Positions 43,749 through 51,825 of a stretch of 64,000 bases of DNA are shown piece after piece. The notes beneath the pieces were generated by a model. It did not search any database and was not told where the DNA came from. It saw only the letters and a list, made by a program, of their open reading frames with translations. Location of the stretch: positions 42,247-106,246 of the forward strand of contig JAJQEO010000119.1 in assembly GCA_021201665.1 (NCBI GenBank), in the 5' to 3' direction. A program made the position numbers and the translations under genes. The stretch's first letter is position 1, and each line of letters starts with the position of its first letter. Source of the DNA: Lachnospiraceae bacterium. GTDB taxonomy: Bacteria; Bacillota; Clostridia; Lachnospirales; Lachnospiraceae.

Positions 43749-43773
43749 CACAGATTCTGATTTGAATTATCAT
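43745..43773 (+). promoter_or_regulatory. Promoter of the amino acid importer, overlapping the previous stop codon
   Basis: TTGACA (43745-43750) and TATCAT (43768-43773) have 17-bp spacing, the same hexamers as the glnA promoter. The TGA stop of the AlaX-like gene lies inside the -35. Confidence 0.75.
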
Positions 43774-43785
43774 ACATGGAAAGGC

Positions 43786-43820
43786 AAAGGTGTCTGGATT
43801 CATTTCCTGACGCCTTTTTT
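43786..43820 (+). terminator. Terminator immediately downstream of the importer promoter
   Basis: AAAGGTGTC (43786-43794) pairs with GACGCCTTT (43809-43817, one G-U), followed by six or seven Ts. It starts only a few bases after the predicted transcription start at ~43780, so it either ends the upstream gene or attenuates the importer. Confidence 0.75.
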
Positions 43821-43853
43821 CGTTGTTCTTTATACCCTGGAGGAGAATTTTTT

Positions 43854-44579
43854 ATGATCAAACTGGAGAATGTCAATAAATATTTCGGCGACCTGCATGT
43901 CTTAAAGGATGTAAATCTGGAAGTGGCGGAAGGGGAGAAGCTGGTCATCATCGGGCCATCCGGCTCCGGCAAGTCGACGACGGTCAGGTGCATGAATTTC
44001 CTTGAAACCCCGACGAGCGGACATGTATTTATTGACGGTCAGGAGATCACCACCAGGAATAAGACGAAGATTGTCCGGGAAAACATGTCGATGGTGTTCC
44101 AGCAGTTTAACCTGTATCCCCATATGTCCGTTCTGAAAAATCTGACGCTGGCGCCGATGAAGCTCCACCACAAGAGTAAGGCCGAAGCGGAAAAGCTGGC
44201 TTACCATTATCTGGAGGTGGTAGGACTTAGCGAGAAGGCTCATGTTTATCCAACGACACTTTCCGGCGGTCAGCAGCAGCGGATTGCGATTGCCAGAGCG
44301 CTGTGCGCACAGACGAAGATTATTCTTTTTGACGAGCCGACCTCCGCATTGGATCCAGAGACGATCCAGGAGGTGCTGGATGTCATGATCAAGCTGGCGC
44401 ATGAGAAGATCACGATGGTCGTGGTGACACATGAGATGGGATTTGCCCGGGAGGTTGCGGACCGGGTGGTCTTTATGGCGGACGGTCAGATCCTGGAGGA
44501 AGGGACACCGGATCACTTCTTTGAAAATCCGCAGAATGAACGGCTGAAGCAGTTTCTGGGAAAGATCATTCGAAAGTAA
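43854..44579 (+). CDS. Polar amino acid ABC importer ATPase, GlnQ-like
   Basis: ATPase of 241 residues with Walker [10 protein letters not shown] (~34), Q-loop [13 protein letters not shown], signature [15 protein letters not shown], Walker [15 protein letters not shown] and switch His VVTHEMGFA, typical of the GlnQ/HisP class. The start at 43854 follows CTGGAGGAG. It belongs with the binding protein and two permeases downstream, although gaps of 194 and 451 bp separate them. Confidence 0.93.
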   Translation: MIKLENVNKYFGDLHVLKDVNLEVAEGEKLVIIGPSGSGKSTTVRCMNFLETPTSGHVFIDGQEITTRNKTKIVRENMSMVFQQFNLYPHMSVLKNLTLAPMKLHHKSKAEAEKLAYHYLEVVGLSEKAHVYPTTLSGGQQQRIAIARALCAQTKIILFDEPTSALDPETIQEVLDVMIKLAHEKITMVVVTHEMGFAREVADRVVFMADGQILEEGTPDHFFENPQNERLKQFLGKIIRK

Positions 44580-44773
44580 AGGTAACGATTACGCTGCGGA
44601 GCATAATGGCAGCATTCAGGACAACATAGATTTGGAATAGTTTTGTTCGTATGTATTTAAGCTGATAGCACTTCATTACAGAGATCGTGTCGCACTTGGA
44701 TGGAAACACACAGAGCAACACGGCACCCTGTCTTGAATGGTTATAAAATATTAAAAAAGCAGGAGGAATCATT

Positions 44774-45655
44774 ATGAAGATGAGAAAATTGCTCGCACTG
44801 GGTCTTTCACTCGCTATGGCGGTATCTCTTTGCGGAACCATGGCTTTTGCGGAAGAGGAGACGGAAGTTGAGACAGAGGCAGAAACGGAAGCACCACTGG
44901 TCATCACGGATGACATTCAGGAGATCATTGACCGCGGCGTTCTGCGCGTAGGTGTCAAGAACGCAGTAGAAGGCTTTGGCTATCAGGATACCCTGACAGG
45001 CGAATACTCCGGTATGGAGATTGACATCGCGACTCTGATCGCGGAAGAGCTGGGCGTGGATGTGGAGTTTACGACGGTTACGGCTGCGACGAGAACCGAG
45101 CTGCTGGATTCCGGCGATATTGACTGCGTCATCGCTACCTTCACGATTACGGACGAGAGAAGAGAAAGCTGGGATTTCTCGACCCCGTACTATACAGACC
45201 ATGTAACGGTTCTGGTAAAGGATTCCAGTGAGATCACAGATCTGGAAGGACTTCTGGATAAGACCGTAGGCGTTTCTTCCGGGTCCACTTCAGCGAGATC
45301 GCTGGTAGAGGCGATGATCGATGCTGGCGTGATCGACGGAGAAGATTATGATGCAGAGACCTTTGACCCGGCTCTGTGGACAGACGGCGTATCCTTCCGC
45401 CAGTATGACGACTATCCGGCAATCTCGACTGCACTGGAGTCGGATGAGGTAGATGCGTTCTGCGTAGACAAGTCGATCCTGGCGATCTACAAGACAGAAG
45501 GACGTTCCTACATTGATGCTGAGTTTGCTCCTCAGGAGTATGGCGTGGCGACTACGAAGGATTCCGGCTTCTCGGCTTATGTAGACACTCTGATCAACCG
45601 CTGGCTGAATGACGGCACGATCGACGGATTTATCGAGGAGTATGCGCTCGACTGA
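44774..45655 (+). CDS. Polar amino acid substrate-binding protein (SBP_bac_3)
   Basis: Secreted binding protein, 293 residues. The signal peptide ends near AFA-EEE, followed by a Glu/Thr spacer. The mature domain has IIDRGVLRVGVKNAVEGFGY, GMEIDIATLIAEELG, DCVIATFTITDERRESWDFSTPYY, TVGVSSGSTSA and EVDAFCVDKSILA, as in glutamine/glutamate/cystine binders. SLCG in the signal region is not a standard lipobox. AGGAGG precedes the ATG. The substrate within the polar amino acids cannot be fixed. Confidence 0.93.
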   Translation: MKMRKLLALGLSLAMAVSLCGTMAFAEEETEVETEAETEAPLVITDDIQEIIDRGVLRVGVKNAVEGFGYQDTLTGEYSGMEIDIATLIAEELGVDVEFTTVTAATRTELLDSGDIDCVIATFTITDERRESWDFSTPYYTDHVTVLVKDSSEITDLEGLLDKTVGVSSGSTSARSLVEAMIDAGVIDGEDYDAETFDPALWTDGVSFRQYDDYPAISTALESDEVDAFCVDKSILAIYKTEGRSYIDAEFAPQEYGVATTKDSGFSAYVDTLINRWLNDGTIDGFIEEYALD

Positions 45656-45809
45656 TGATCTGTAAGACTGGTTCTGAAAATAGTCAGATTTGAAAGGACA
45701 GCTGTTTTTGTAAAGGCTTAGCCGGATGCATCTATGAATATAGGCTGATGCTGCGGTCGGCTGTTTCCTGAGAAAATCTACGCTGTTTTCAAACATTGCA
45801 TGAGGTGCT

Positions 45810-45904
45810 CGTAACTGCGAAGCTGCTGAAGGTTACGGGCGATTAATGAATCGACAAATGGCACACTTCGGATATCCGCAGGGTATTTCGCGATATCCGG
45901 AGTG
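45810..45904. repeat. Palindromes between binding-protein and permease genes
   Basis: CGTAAC...GTTACG (45810-45837) with GCGAAGC in the loop belongs to the TAACTG palindrome group. CACTTCGGATATC (45864-45876) pairs with GATATCCGGAGTG (45892-45904), 12 of 13. No T-run follows. The remaining 451-base gap holds no convincing gene. Confidence 0.6.
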
Positions 45905-46106
45905 TCTCTGTAATGTACTTTGCCTTTTTGAAATAAGTCGATTGCAATTCCATTGGTTTTAGAAAATGGGTAGTTCACAGGCTTCTATGCATGAGGAATT
46001 TCTCTGCCTGGTTATTAAAAATTTAAGAATAATTTACTGCGTCAGATGGTAATATTCTGGTTTATCCGGGCTTGGGAAATAAATTTTAGAATCTTGGAGG
46101 ATAAGG

Positions 46107-46841
46107 ATGTCAGGAATTTTTTCAGTGACGGCGTGGCTAAAGGTCTGGACCTACCGGGCGACCTTCCTGCACGGCCTTGCCACTACGGTGCAGACGGCGG
46201 TACTGGCGATTCTGCTCGCGATGGTGATTGGTATTGTGCTGGGGCTGTTCGCTACAGGCCACAATAAAGTGCTCAAGGTGATTTCGCGTGTGTATGTGGA
46301 GTTTGTCCAGAACACGCCGGTGATGCTCCAGCTCTGTTTTTTGTACTATGCGCTTGCTTTTTCCGGTCACAGCATCGGGATCATCCGCACGGGTATTGTT
46401 TCACTGGGCATTTATCACGGCGCCTATATGGCCGAAGTCATCCGGGCCGGCATTGAATCAATTCCGAAAGGGCAGTTTGAGGCCGCCCAGTCGCAGGGCT
46501 TCAATTATTTTGGCGAGATGTATTACATTATTCTGCCGCAGAGCATCAAGATTATTCTCCCCCCGATGGTAAATCAGGTGGTGAACCTGATTAAGAATAC
46601 TTCCTGTCTGTATATCATCGGCGGCACGGATCTGATTTCGCTGACCTACAGCTTCGTGACAGGCGCGACGACAGGCGGCGCGTACGGCCCGGCTTACATT
46701 GTGAGCGGCGTACTGTTCTTTATTATATGCTTCCCGCTCTCCAAGCTCGCCAGCACCTGGGAGGCAAGGCTGAAGCAGAGGGATCAGAGAGTCACGGTAG
46801 CCGGACGCGGCAGCACGGAGAAAGGGGTGGAAGGCGCATGA
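46107..46841 (+). CDS. Polar amino acid ABC permease 1
   Basis: HisM/GlnP-type permease, 244 residues, about five helices. The EAA-loop region AGIESIPKGQFEAAQSQGFNYF and the start TFLHGLATTVQTAVLAILLAMVIG, split at the helix boundary, are typical. GGAGG precedes the ATG. The end overlaps the second permease by 4 nt (ATGA). Confidence 0.92.
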   Translation: MSGIFSVTAWLKVWTYRATFLHGLATTVQTAVLAILLAMVIGIVLGLFATGHNKVLKVISRVYVEFVQNTPVMLQLCFLYYALAFSGHSIGIIRTGIVSLGIYHGAYMAEVIRAGIESIPKGQFEAAQSQGFNYFGEMYYIILPQSIKIILPPMVNQVVNLIKNTSCLYIIGGTDLISLTYSFVTGATTGGAYGPAYIVSGVLFFIICFPLSKLASTWEARLKQRDQRVTVAGRGSTEKGVEGA

Positions 46842-47620
46842 ATACCTGGAACGCGAGTCTTTCGATGCTTAAAAATACCGCGATTCTGCAGTATCTGATG
46901 AAGGGCGTCGTTTTTACTCTGATTATTTCTGTGATCGCGGTCGGATTTGGAATTCTGATCGGATCGGTTCTCGCGCTGGTACGGAATTACTGCAACAGCG
47001 GCAGAACAAAAATATTCCGCTGGATCGCGACGATTTATATTGAAGTATTCCGGAACACACCGCTACTTTTGTGGATTTTTATCTGTCTGGTTTTCTGCCC
47101 GACACCGTTTTTCATCGACCGGAAAATGTTCGGGCTGAATTCGGCGGCAGATGTCAAGCTGCTGTTTAAGGGAGCAGTTGCTCTGGTATTATTTACATCC
47201 TCTGTCATTGCAGAGATCGTGCGCGGAGGCCTGAATTCTGTGGCGGAGGGCCAGTTTGAGGCCGGACATTCCCAGGGCTTCAATACGGTGCAGGTGATGA
47301 TTTACATCGTACTCCCGCAGGCTTACCGGAATATCATCCCGACACTGCTTTCACAGGTTATCACGACGATCAAGGATTCCTCTTATCTGGCAAATGTGGC
47401 CGTGATTGAGCTGATGGCCCGCACGAAGCAGATCATGAGCTCCGCGAACCGCTACAATGGTACGGGGGTCATCAATGTATCCGATGTATTCGTATTATTC
47501 GGGTTTGCGTGTGTGATTTATTTTGTCATTAATTTCACTCTCTCCTGTGTCGTGCGCCACATGCAGAAGCGCATGAAGGAAGGGGCAAAAAAGGCGGCGG
47601 ACGTGGTGACTGCGGAGTAG
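46838..47620 (+). CDS. Polar amino acid ABC permease 2
   Basis: Second permease of the same class, 260 residues, with EVFRNTPLLLWIFICL, EIVRGGLNSVAEGQFEAGHSQGF and LPQAYRNIIPTLLSQVITTIKDSSYL, broken by loops. The start at 46838 overlaps the preceding stop codon; upstream codons in this frame are inside permease 1. A heterodimer with permease 1 is likely. Confidence 0.92.
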   Translation: MNTWNASLSMLKNTAILQYLMKGVVFTLIISVIAVGFGILIGSVLALVRNYCNSGRTKIFRWIATIYIEVFRNTPLLLWIFICLVFCPTPFFIDRKMFGLNSAADVKLLFKGAVALVLFTSSVIAEIVRGGLNSVAEGQFEAGHSQGFNTVQVMIYIVLPQAYRNIIPTLLSQVITTIKDSSYLANVAVIELMARTKQIMSSANRYNGTGVINVSDVFVLFGFACVIYFVINFTLSCVVRHMQKRMKEGAKKAADVVTAE

Positions 47621-47801
47621 TGGTTAGTAAATAGTGATTAGTGGGTAGTATTCATTAGTTAGTGCTTAGCAGCTTGAAGCTGATGATTAGTGGCAGGCAT
47701 TTAGAAGCAGGTAATAGAAAATATGCAGTATGGGGAGATTTGCCGGATTGCGGCGGATATAATTGTATGGACGTCATAACTGTGAAGATAATGAACAGTT
47801 A
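47620..47801. repeat. TTAGTG repeats and a TAACTGT palindrome
   Basis: 47620-47700 carries degenerate TTAGTGATTAGTGGGTAGT units like those at 11640-11858. ATAACTGT...ACAGTTA (47776-47801) with GAAGATAATGA inside closely matches the string at 2228-2250 after ftsZ. Confidence 0.65.
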
Positions 47802-47825
47802 CTGGATTACGAGGGAGGCGGCAGG

Positions 47826-48428
47826 ATGGATGATCATTTTGTAATTACGATTTCGCGCGAGTTTGCTTCTCTGGGGCGTACGGTTGCGCAGAAGCTCTCG
47901 GAAAAGCTGGGTGTTGAGTTCTGGGACAGGGACATTGTGGAGGCGGCCGCGAAGCGCACCGGTCATTCCATCTCTCTGGTCAGCGATGAGGAGGAAAAGG
48001 CGAAAAGCTCCTTCTTCTTGCGGAAAAATTACCGGATGAGCCTGACCACATACAACATCAGCGATGAGATTTTCGAGACGGAGAAAAACATCATATTGGA
48101 TGCCGCGTCAAAGAGCTCCTGTATCATCGTAGGGCGCTGCGGCGATTATATCCTCAGAGATTTTCCGAACCATCTGAGTGTTTATATTTATGCGCCGTAT
48201 GAGGAACGGCTGAAAAACTGTGTTGAGACACTGATGATGGATGAGAAAACAGCCCGAAAAATGATCCGCGAGGTCGACATGGCGCGCACGTATTATCAGA
48301 GAAAATACTGCCCGGAGGTGCGTTCACCCAGAGACTGCTCCGATCTGATGATTGACAGCTCGCGCTTTGGAGTGGAAGGCACGGCTGACATGATCGCGGA
48401 CGCACTTGGAATCCTGCTGCACTCGTGA
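47826..48428 (+). CDS. Cytidylate kinase-like family protein
   Basis: A 200-residue P-loop-type protein of the cytidylate_kinase2 family: FVITISREFASLGRTVAQKLSEKLGVEFWDRDIVEAAAK, then IVGRCGDYILRD, VYIYAPYEERL and YYQRKYCP. The classical GxxGxGK loop is replaced by SREFASLGRT. The true substrate is not established. The start at 47826 follows GGGAGGCGG. It stands alone. Confidence 0.88.
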   Translation: MDDHFVITISREFASLGRTVAQKLSEKLGVEFWDRDIVEAAAKRTGHSISLVSDEEEKAKSSFFLRKNYRMSLTTYNISDEIFETEKNIILDAASKSSCIIVGRCGDYILRDFPNHLSVYIYAPYEERLKNCVETLMMDEKTARKMIREVDMARTYYQRKYCPEVRSPRDCSDLMIDSSRFGVEGTADMIADALGILLHS

Positions 48429-48519
48429 AAAACGGAGTCCTCAGGAAAGATTGAACAGGTGTGTAGAAAATGTTTCACCGAAGTGTCAATTTTTTTACAT
48501 TTGCATCTGGAAAATTTCA

Positions 48520-48548
48520 TTGAAAAATAGAGAGAATCATACTATAAT
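48520..48548 (+). promoter_or_regulatory. Promoter of the LoaP gene
   Basis: TTGAAA (48520-48525) and TATAAT (48543-48548) with a 17-bp spacer. The leader to the preferred TTG start is ~235 nt and contains a small GCGCA/TGCGC hairpin. Confidence 0.7.
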
Positions 48549-48789
48549 GGAAACCGCGCAACTAAAACTGCGCAACAAAGCTCGCTTCGTGAACGCCGTC
48601 TAAATGCAAAGAGTTTTTATGACAGGCGTGGAGCCTTCTTTGATTTCCTCTGTGAATCGGGAGTTTGCTTTCATTCATGTCCGCGCTGCGAATAGGGACT
48701 GGGAAGGGAATCTCACGGAAGGTGTCACCGAAATCACTGGGCAGGGATTTTTAGCTGTCTGGGAAAGGAACAGGGGGGGGCGGAAAACA

Positions 48790-49308
48790 TTGTGGTATGT
48801 AATACAGGTTCAGACAGGCTCTGAGGAAAAAACCCGGATTCAGTGTAATACGATTCTTTCGTCTCAGGTGCTGCAGCAATGCTTTATCCCTTATTACGAG
48901 GAACAAAGGAAGCTTCATGGCGAATGGAGTACCCTGAAAAAGATCCTTTTTCCAGGATATGTTTTTATGATCACTGATCAGTTGGATGAGCTGCGGCTGA
49001 GTCTGCGGAAGGTTCCGGCAATGACGAAAGTGATTGGCGTTGGCGACGAGATTATTCCGCTTACGGATGAAGAAGTGCTTTTTCTGCAGGGATTTTGCGG
49101 AGACCAACAGGTTGCGGAGGTCTCGCATGGGATTCTGGAGGGCAGCAAAGTGCGTATCCTTTCCGGTCCGCTGGTCGGGAAGGAAGCTATGATAAAAAAG
49201 ATTGATTATCATAAGCGCAGAGCCTATTTAGAAATGGATATGTTCGGGCGCAGACAGAAGATTCGTCTCGGGCTGGAGGTTCGGATGGAGAAGGTTGACA
49301 AATCCTGA
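48790..49308 (+). CDS. loaP: LoaP-type specialised NusG antiterminator
   Basis: NusG paralogue that modifies RNA polymerase to read through terminators of specific operons. The NGN domain starts LWYVIQVQTGSEEKTRIQC and continues with CFIPYYEEQRKLHGEW, LFPGYVFMITDQL and VIGVGDEIIPLTDEE. The KOW domain reads EGSKVRILSGPLVGKEAMIKKIDYHKRRAYLEMDMFGR, broken only by turns. I prefer the TTG at 48790: a G-rich Shine-Dalgarno precedes it and the protein is then 172 residues, the usual NusG size. The ATG at 48604 would add 62 unrelated residues and lacks a ribosome site. No long biosynthetic operon, the usual LoaP target, adjoins; a terminator and hairpin array follow. Confidence 0.85.
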   Translation: MWYVIQVQTGSEEKTRIQCNTILSSQVLQQCFIPYYEEQRKLHGEWSTLKKILFPGYVFMITDQLDELRLSLRKVPAMTKVIGVGDEIIPLTDEEVLFLQGFCGDQQVAEVSHGILEGSKVRILSGPLVGKEAMIKKIDYHKRRAYLEMDMFGRRQKIRLGLEVRMEKVDKS

Positions 49309-49373
49309 TTTGAGCAGGGCTGCGAAATGCATTTGCAGGAGGTTTTTCGATAAGAATTTTAACGATTAGCAGG

Positions 49374-49406
49374 GGTTCCACAATCTGAGTGGAACCTTTC
49401 TTTTTT
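49374..49406 (+). terminator. Terminator after loaP
   Basis: GGTTCCAC (49374-49381), loop AATCTGA, GTGGAACC (49389-49396), then TTTCTTTTTT. Confidence 0.9.
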
Positions 49407-49410
49407 GATG

Positions 49411-49606
49411 CGCAGTATGTTCCGATTTGCGAAGCAAACCGAGAACTCTGCCGAACAAGGCATATCCCATGCGAAGCGTGGGATGCCACCCGGCGAGGGA
49501 ATATCCCATGCGAAGCGTGGGATGCCGCCCGGCGAGGGAATATCCCATGCGAAGCGTGGGATGTCCGCGTCCATAATCGGAGATTGTGGACATAACCCGG
49601 CGAGGG
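49411..49606. repeat. Hairpin array with 39-bp units and GCGAAGC apices
   Basis: A first module, TGTTCCGATTTGCGAAGC..., at 49418-49445 recurs at 51723-51755. Then a 39-bp unit (49462-49500, 49501-49539, partial from 49540) contains TCCCATGCGAAGCGTGGGA, a hairpin with GCGAAGC at its tip, plus CCCGGCGAGGGA. The array ends with GTCCATAATC-GGA-GATTGTGGAC. The last part is the reverse complement of 13843-13909. No gene is credible here although frames stay open because 39 is divisible by three. Confidence 0.85.
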
Positions 49607-49761
49607 AAATTCTGCGAGATGAATTTCTTGACTTCCCCATGATGGAATGATAAAGTAAACGACAGCGTAACAGGGAACAGGCAAATCTGTTACAACATTT
49701 ATCAGTTAAAATAATTGCTACCGTTTACTGATTGCTGATTTTACTTTGGGAGGGATCTGAC

Positions 49762-51552
49762 ATGATTGACGAAAGAATTGAAGCTCTGCGCGTGCGCATG
49801 GCGGAGAGCGGTGTGGACGCTTATCTGGTGCCGACCGATGATTTTCACGGTTCGGAATATGTGGGCGAGTATTTTAAATGCAGACAGTTCATCACGGGAT
49901 TTACCGGCTCGGCGGGGACGGCGGTGATTACCCGGGATGTGGCGGGACTCTGGACAGACGGACGTTATTTTATTCAGGCGGCGGAGCAGCTTTTGGGCAG
50001 CCAGGTACAGCTCTTTAAGATGGGGGAGCCAGGTGTGCCGACTGTCCATGAGTATCTGCAGCAGTCTCTGGGCGAGGGCGCCTGCCTGGGCTTTGACGGG
50101 CGTACGGTCAGTGATGGAGAGGCCGGAGAGCTTGCCAGGCTGATGGAAGAAAAACATGGGTCCATCCGGGGTGAGCTTGACCTGGTCGGGGATATCTGGA
50201 CGGACCGTCCCGCTCTTCCGGCAGAGCAGGTTTTTGAGCTGGATGAGAGGTGGACCGGCGAATCGCGGGCCGCACGGATTGCGAGAGTACGCATGGCTAT
50301 GAAGGAACGGGGAGCGGATATTTTCCTGCTGACTTCTCTGGACGACATTGCCTGGCTGCTGAATATCCGCGGCGGAGATATCCACTGCTGCCCGGTGGTG
50401 CTTTCCTATCTGGCCATGGGACAGAAGGACGTGACGCTTTTTGCCAATAAAGAAGCGTTTCCGGATGAGGTGATACATGCGCTGCGCGCGGATGGTGTGC
50501 GCCTGGAGCCTTATGATCTGGTCTATGCGTATGTTTCCGGAATTCCATCCTGGTACAAGGTTCTGCTTTGCAAACGGAAGGTCAACAGCCTTCTGACATC
50601 TCTGATTCCGGAGGGTGTGACCATTCTGGACGAAGAAAATCCTACGACACTCTTCAAGGCGGTGAAAACACCGACAGAAGTGGAAAATGAGCACATAGCT
50701 CATATCAAAGATGGCGTGGCGCTGACGAAATTTATTTACTGGCTGAAGAAAAATGTCGGAAAGCTGCCGATGACGGAGCTGAGCGCGGGAGAAAAGCTGT
50801 ACGCGCTGCGCCAGGAGCAGGAGCATTTCATGGGGAACAGCTTTGACGCGATTATTTCCTATGGTCCGCATGCCGCGATCAACCATTATTCGGCGACACC
50901 CGGGACGGATATTCCGATCGAGGCAAAGGGACTGCTGCTTGCGGATACGGGAGGCCATTATCTGGAAGGGACGACGGATGTGACACGGACGATTGTGATG
51001 GGACCGGTCAGCGAAGAGCAGAAGCTGTATTTCACGGCCGTGCTTCGCGGCATGCTCAATCTGGCGGCGGCGAAATTCCGCTATGGCGCGTCCGGCCTGA
51101 ACCTGGACTATCTGGCGCGCGGGCCGCTCTGGGAGCTGGGAAAGGATTTTAACCATGGCACCGGGCACGGCGTCGGCTATTTTCTGAATGTCCATGAGGG
51201 ACCCAACAGCTTTCACTGGAAAAAGACGGAGACCAGGCGGGCGGACACGGTGTTTGAGGAAGGCATGATTACCTCCGATGAGCCTGGATATTATGTAGAG
51301 GGCGCTTACGGTATCCGCCATGAAAATCTGCTCGTGTGTGTAAAAGATCAGGAGACGGAATTCGGCCAGTTCATGCGCTTTGAACACCTGACGATGGCGC
51401 CGTTTGACCTCGACGCGGTCGTGCCGGAACAGATGACAGCCCGCGAGAGGGCTCTGCTGAACGCGTATCATAAAGAAGTGTATGAGAAAATCGCGCCCCA
51501 TCTGGAGGAAGAAGAGAGACTCTGGCTGCACGAGGCAACCAGAGCGATCTGA
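49762..51552 (+). CDS. Xaa-Pro aminopeptidase (M24B)
   Basis: Cytoplasmic aminopeptidase P of the three-domain type, 596 residues. Two creatinase-like N-terminal domains (~1-310) begin RIEALRVRMAESGVDAYLVPTDDFHGSEY. The catalytic pita-bread domain shows metal ligands in LADTGGHYLEGTTDVTRT (two Asp), NHGTGHGVGYFLNVHEGP (His), TSDEPGYYVEGAYGIRHENL (Glu) and the final Glu region. It removes N-terminal residues before proline. GGGAGG lies 9 nt before the ATG at 49762. An upstream TAACAG/CTGTTA palindrome lies at 49667-49693. Confidence 0.95.
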   Translation: MIDERIEALRVRMAESGVDAYLVPTDDFHGSEYVGEYFKCRQFITGFTGSAGTAVITRDVAGLWTDGRYFIQAAEQLLGSQVQLFKMGEPGVPTVHEYLQQSLGEGACLGFDGRTVSDGEAGELARLMEEKHGSIRGELDLVGDIWTDRPALPAEQVFELDERWTGESRAARIARVRMAMKERGADIFLLTSLDDIAWLLNIRGGDIHCCPVVLSYLAMGQKDVTLFANKEAFPDEVIHALRADGVRLEPYDLVYAYVSGIPSWYKVLLCKRKVNSLLTSLIPEGVTILDEENPTTLFKAVKTPTEVENEHIAHIKDGVALTKFIYWLKKNVGKLPMTELSAGEKLYALRQEQEHFMGNSFDAIISYGPHAAINHYSATPGTDIPIEAKGLLLADTGGHYLEGTTDVTRTIVMGPVSEEQKLYFTAVLRGMLNLAAAKFRYGASGLNLDYLARGPLWELGKDFNHGTGHGVGYFLNVHEGPNSFHWKKTETRRADTVFEEGMITSDEPGYYVEGAYGIRHENLLVCVKDQETEFGQFMRFEHLTMAPFDLDAVVPEQMTARERALLNAYHKEVYEKIAPHLEEEERLWLHEATRAI

Positions 51553-51584
51553 AGCTTCAAATTTGCATTTTTTCCTGACTATAG

Positions 51585-51616
51585 AAAAATCCCCCTGGCT
51601 ATACAGAGGGATTTTT
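51585..51616. terminator. Terminator after aminopeptidase P
   Basis: AAAAATCCC (51585-51593) pairs with GGGATTTTT (51608-51616), with further CCT/AGA contacts inside. The A-rich left arm makes it potentially bidirectional. Confidence 0.8.
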
Positions 51617-51623
51617 ATGCACA

Positions 51624-51720
51624 GAGCCGGGTAAGGAATTTTGCGGCTAAAGCCGCACCCGGCTCGCGCAGCGGATAGGGTGAGAGGACTCCCCTATCCG
51701 ATCACACGGCCGCGTAAGGC
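51624..51720. other. Conserved structured element, copy A
   Basis: P1 GAGCCGGGT (51624-51632)/ACCCGGCTC (51657-51665); a 10-nt linker; P2 GCGGC-TAAA-GCCGC (51643-51656); P3 CGGATAGGG (51672-51680)/CCCTATCCG (51692-51700); then CACGGCCGCG. Copy B at 61446-61545 has the same order and arm lengths, but three P1 pairs and one P2 pair differ by compensatory changes. It lies between the 3' ends of the convergent aminopeptidase and coaX genes, so it is not a leader of either. Confidence 0.7.
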
Positions 51721-51825
51721 TATGTTCCGATTTGCGAAGCGAATCGAGAACTCTGGATAGGGGAGAAGGGCGTTCCCCTATCTGATTGTGTCGCACTTGC
51801 CGGGCAGACTCGCCCGGCGTCGAGG
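51721..51825. repeat. Palindrome modules next to structured element A
   Basis: GTTCCGATTTGCGAAGCGAATCGAGAAC, split as GTTC/GAAC around GATTTGC/GCGAATC, lies at 51724-51751 and matches 49418-49445. It is followed by a second GGATAGGGG/CCCCTATC hairpin (51754-51783) and by CCGGGC-AGACTC-GCCCGG (~51800-51817). Confidence 0.75.

Noticed and set aside
45778..45978. 66-codon minus-strand frame between binding protein and permease
   Set aside because: It covers two palindromes, has no ribosome site and no similarity I can see.
49411..49606. CRISPR array suggested by the repeated 39-bp units
   Set aside because: Units are directly contiguous without unique spacers and no cas genes are present.
49359..49684. 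Overlapping frames on both strands across the 49.5-kb array
   Set aside because: They stay open only because the repeat unit is 39 bp; peptides are pure repeat, with no start signals.
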